Shown: one piece after another, positions 61,229 to 64,000 of the stretch | Numbering within the stretch: the stretch's first letter is position 1 | How the letters are laid out: each line of letters begins with the position of its first letter | Assembly: GCA_026636295.1 (NCBI GenBank) | Contig: CP089458.1 | Location: 434,001-498,000 of the forward strand | From: Medakamo hakoo | Taxonomy: Eukaryota; Chlorophyta; Trebouxiophyceae; Coccomyxaceae | DNA: 64,000 nucleotides | Reading direction: 5' to 3' | Notes under the pieces: generated by a model | Told to the model about the DNA's origin: nothing | The model's input: the letters and a program-made list of their open reading frames with translations, nothing else | Databases searched by the model: none | Translations under genes and position numbers: made by a program

Positions 61229-63223
61229 TCAATTCTCCCCCAAATTCTCGCCGTCGACGTGCGCAGCCGGCGGCGGCGCTGGCAGCGGCGGCGCTGCCGA
61301 AGCAGCCGCAGCCGCGGACGCGATGGCCAGCCGCGACAGGCCGACCACCAGCTCCGCCACGTGCCGCGTCCGCGGCTGGAGCGCGGGCGACGCACGTGCA
61401 AGCATGGACGTGAAGCCGTCCAACGCCGCAGGCGGTGGCGGCGGAGCGGTGGAGGGCACGGACGCGGCAGTGGGCACAGCCGGCCCTCCACCGCTCGCAC
61501 TCCGTCCCAACGCGCGGTGGAGCGCGGCCACCGCTGCGACCGCGGCCGGGTCGGGCGGCGGGGGCGGCAAGGCGGACGGGTCCGCGTCTGGCGGTGGGGG
61601 TGGCGGGCCCGACGGACGGTGGGACCGCGGCGTGGAGGCCGACGGGCCGTCCAGGCGGCGGGCGACGCGCCGGGCGGTCGTAGCGGCGGCGGTGGCGGCC
61701 GCTCCACTGCTGTGCGCGAGCTCGACCTGGAGCAAGGCCAGGCGGGCTAAGACCGACTCGACGACGCGCCGCCCCGCTCCACCGGAGAAATGCCCGGCAC
61801 GGACGCCCTGCAAAGCCGACGACGCGGCGAACAGGGCTTCAGCCGCGGCCGCAGCTTCGTTCGCGCCGGGGGCAGACGGCGGCAGCGCCGCCGCGCGGGA
61901 CACAGCCGCCGCCACGAGCGCCTCGACGTCGTCGACCAGAGCCGTCCGCGCCCGGTCGCCGTGGACGATGCGGATGGTCGTGGTGCGCGGCGAGTCCGGG
62001 CGCGCCGCGCCGGGGCCGAGGCGGGAGGGCGGGGGCGGTGGCGCGGGCTGCGACGCCGCCCGCCCAAACGCCGGGCTGCCGGCCTCGCCGCCGGCGCGCG
62101 GGCTGAGAACGTGGCCGCTGTCCAAAGACGCGGACGACGCGGAGGAGGCAGCCGAACTGACGCGCGGCAGGGCCGTGCGGACGCGCAGCCCAGCCAGGCC
62201 GACGGGCCACCCTGCTGCGGCGGGCGGTGGAGAGGCGACGGCGCCCTCCTTCGCCTCCCCATCCGGCGGCGGGGAGGACGAGGACGGCCCGCCGTCGTCG
62301 CACGTCTCTTCCTCGTCTTCCGCCTCGCCTTCGTCCTCAGCGGGAGCGCGGCCAAAGGGACTGCACCCAGCACCGCCGGCGGGCGCGGAGGCGGGCGTTT
62401 TCGGAGGTTCAGGGTGGGCGGCGGCCGTCGAAGTGGACGGACGGGGCGCGGCGGCGGCAGCGTGGTGGATGACCACGCCCTGCCAGGGCGAGAGCGGCAG
62501 GATGGAGGAGGGCGGAGCGGGTGGTGGTGGAGGCGGTGGCGGCGGCGGCGGCGGCGGCGGTGCCGCGGCCGCGACCGCCGCCTCCACCGCCGCCTCCACC
62601 GCCGCCTCCTCCTCCTCCGTCCCGCCGCCCTCACCCCGCAAAATGCCGGCCAGGCGTTTGAGGACGAGGCGGTCTAAACCAGGCAGGGCGGTGGGCGAGG
62701 CCGCGGCGGGCGTGGGCGCCGCCGCACCGGTGGGCTCGCCGCCGCCGCCGCCGCCCACTTCCACCGCGTCCAGCAGCGTCGTCAGCGCGGCCAGCACAGA
62801 CCCGCGCGACTGGGCCAGCAACGCTGCGGCCGCCGCGCGCAAGGCCGGCGCCGTATCGGACGGGCCACCCGCCTCCGCGCCACCACCGCGCCTGCTCCCA
62901 AGCTCCCGCTCGTCCCGGCACCGGCACACGGGGCAGGCGCGCGACACGCGCCGCCAGCGGAGCAGGCAGGTGGAACAGTGCGGGTGGCCGCACGCCAGGG
63001 CGAGGACCCCGCCGTGCGTGCCGGCCGGCTCGCAGCAGATGGGGCAGGTGATTGATGGTGCGGCGGCGGCGTCGCCCGGAGGGGGAGCGGAGGCGGCCGC
63101 CGAGTCGAACGCCGGGGCGGTGGTCGGCGGACCGTCGGGTTGGCGGGGCGTCGGAGCGTCCGCATCGGGCGACGCGCACAGCGGGCCAGAGGCGCACGCC
63201 ACGGCCTGCGCCTCTGGATCCAT
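61229..63223 (-). CDS. RING-finger protein, probable E3 ubiquitin ligase
   Basis: 664 residues, single exon from ATG 63223. Near the N-terminus (about 58-101) lies a C3HC4 RING: CPICCEPAG, ACGHPHCSTCLLRW and CPVCRC; the spacing Cx2C...CxHx2Cx2C...Cx2C is complete. The remaining 560 residues are low-complexity (Pro runs, Gly/Ala runs, acidic stretches such as EDEGEAEDEEE), with two helical islands (about residues 415-510 and 560-645). No substrate-binding domain is recognisable, so the target is unknown. It sits tail to tail with the SDR and head to head with the fibrillin-like gene. Confidence 0.72.
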   Translation of the reverse strand: MDPEAQAVACASGPLCASPDADAPTPRQPDGPPTTAPAFDSAAASAPPPGDAAAAPSITCPICCEPAGTHGGVLALACGHPHCSTCLLRWRRVSRACPVCRCRDERELGSRRGGGAEAGGPSDTAPALRAAAAALLAQSRGSVLAALTTLLDAVEVGGGGGGEPTGAAAPTPAAASPTALPGLDRLVLKRLAGILRGEGGGTEEEEAAVEAAVEAAVAAAAPPPPPPPPPPPPPPAPPSSILPLSPWQGVVIHHAAAAAPRPSTSTAAAHPEPPKTPASAPAGGAGCSPFGRAPAEDEGEAEDEEETCDDGGPSSSSPPPDGEAKEGAVASPPPAAAGWPVGLAGLRVRTALPRVSSAASSASSASLDSGHVLSPRAGGEAGSPAFGRAASQPAPPPPPSRLGPGAARPDSPRTTTIRIVHGDRARTALVDDVEALVAAAVSRAAALPPSAPGANEAAAAAEALFAASSALQGVRAGHFSGGAGRRVVESVLARLALLQVELAHSSGAAATAAATTARRVARRLDGPSASTPRSHRPSGPPPPPPDADPSALPPPPPDPAAVAAVAALHRALGRSASGGGPAVPTAASVPSTAPPPPPAALDGFTSMLARASPALQPRTRHVAELVVGLSRLAIASAAAAASAAPPLPAPPPAAHVDGENLGEN

Positions 63224-63584
63224 AGCACACACACTCAGCTACGCTGCCCGCGGGCTCAGATCGCGACCAGCAGCCGTGGTCGTGTCCCGGCGAGGTGGCC
63301 AAGCCTTTCGAATGCACAGCCTGGCGCTGACAAGCGGGTGGGGAGTCGCGCGCGAGGGTTCTTCCGCTTCTCCCCGGCTCCGACCCGCGGTGTGGGCGAA
63401 GAGCTGGCTGCCCTGCCCAGGCGCGCAGGGCAGGGACGGCGTGGCGGCGTCGCCTTCGCCCCGGGCCAGCACAGCAAACTGCGCGCGCGGGCCGAGCGCG
63501 CACGAGGAAATTTTTGGTTTGTGTTGGGGCGCGAGCGTTTTTCCACTAGGCCTTTTTCTTCCTCTCCCTTTCACGGCCAGGGAG
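63224..63584. promoter_or_regulatory. Divergent region RING gene/fibrillin-like gene
   Basis: 361 bp between opposing ATGs. A pyrimidine tract ending CACGGCCAG at 63580 just before the plus-strand start resembles a splice acceptor, so the fibrillin-like gene may have a 5'-UTR intron. Confidence 0.4.
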
Positions 63585-64000
63585 ATGCTCGCCACCCCTC
63601 TCCTGCGGCCGCCGGCCGGCGTGCCGGGTCAGAGAAGGTCCCGCGTACCCGTCGCGCCGCGCACACAGCCGGGCCTGAGCCGTCCAACGCGCCCGGCGGC
63701 CGCCCCGCGCACCTGTCCATCGGCGCACCCCACCACCCTCAACGACGCCGAGGCGTCCGCCCTGGCCGCTTTCCAGTCCGCCGGGGGCGTCGCCGACGCC
63801 TCCGCCCGCGCCGTGTCCATTCTGCGTCAAGCCGGCACAACTCGCGACGCCGACGGCGACGCGGTGCTGGGCGCGCTGGCCCACGCCCTGACAGCCCCAA
63901 CCCCGCTGCCCGGCGCGCGCCCGGCCACGCCGGACACGCTGTCCGGCGCGCCCTGGCGCCTGGTGTACTCGTCGCCCGCGCCCATCCCGGCGTGGCGGTA
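63585..64000 (+). CDS. Possible plastid lipid-associated protein (fibrillin), 3' end cut by window
   Basis: An open frame starts at ATG 63585 and runs off the window (138 codons seen). The first roughly 50 residues are Arg/Pro/Ala-rich without acids, like a transit peptide. Then come LNDAEASALAAFQSAGGVAD, a helical stretch, and TLSGAPWRLVYSSPAPIPAW, which resembles the 'L.G.WRL.YTS' strand opening fibrillin/PAP lipocalin-like domains of plastoglobules and thylakoids. The defining later strands lie outside the window, so the call is tentative. Confidence 0.42.
   Translation, partial: MLATPLLRPPAGVPGQRRSRVPVAPRTQPGLSRPTRPAAAPRTCPSAHPTTLNDAEASALAAFQSAGGVADASARAVSILRQAGTTRDADGDAVLGALAHALTAPTPLPGARPATPDTLSGAPWRLVYSSPAPIPAWR

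Noticed and set aside
1-64000. tRNA, rRNA, CRISPR, transposon, LTR or virus-derived elements
   Set aside because: No tRNA B-box-like arm, rRNA stretch, direct-repeat array, terminal inverted repeat with a transposase, reverse transcriptase or capsid-like frame was recognised.

Overview
This looks like compact nuclear DNA from a very GC-rich green alga (chlorophyte or prasinodermophyte-type picoalga). The evidence is spliceosomal introns (29 with fixed boundaries), the absence of bacterial-style operon signals, green-lineage or plastid proteins (chloroplast glutamyl endopeptidase, uroporphyrinogen-III synthase with a transit-like leader, a B3-domain DNA-binding protein, a HugZ/DUF2470 flavoprotein, a possible fibrillin), plus universal eukaryotic genes. 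The species cannot be named from sequence alone. Because stop codons are scarce at this GC, nearly every gene has long open shadow frames; I chose genes by protein family resemblance and by exon phase agreement.

Layout. 33 protein-coding genes fill 64 kb (about one per 1.9 kb). Left part (1-15.3 kb): a 5'-truncated chloroplast endopeptidase, a glycine-rich membrane protein, RPB11, an unrecognised small gene, the kinase YAK1, then four same-strand genes packed nose to tail: MAU2/SCC4, PSMD5, COM1/SAE2/CtIP and UROS. Middle (15.3-28 kb): TMEM135-like, HugZ-like, PDCD2/TSR4, octanoyltransferase, TRAPPC13, UBE2K and a B3 protein. From 28.3 to 39.6 kb lies one giant gene, ATM, with an 11-kb second exon. 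Right part (39.7-64 kb): BORCS5-like, Mn-type CDF transporter, TM9SF, a plastid-type membrane protein, CTF8, an EF-hand protein, MAEA/Fyv10, SERF, PP5, XPF, COQ2, a cyclophilin with an unusual insertion, a secreted SnoaL/CaMKII-AD-like protein, a 3-hydroxybutyrate-dehydrogenase-like SDR, a RING protein and a 3'-truncated fibrillin-like gene.

How the genes relate. There is no metabolic cluster. Genome-maintenance genes are frequent (MAU2, COM1/SAE2, ATM, CTF8, XPF), but they are scattered and mixed with housekeeping genes, so I treat this as coincidence until synteny is checked. Twelve gene pairs are head to head, some with only 70-90 bp between start codons, implying shared promoters. MAU2 and PSMD5 are separated by only 41 bp, which raises the possibility of a shared transcript.

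I saw no transposons, retroelements, viral remnants, CRISPR arrays, rRNA or tRNA genes. No obviously new multi-gene system is visible. The most unusual signals are the tight MAU2-PSMD5 spacing, two long palindromes sharing one AT core, C-rich splice-acceptor tracts, several stop-free introns of 3n length, and the interrupted cyclophilin fold.
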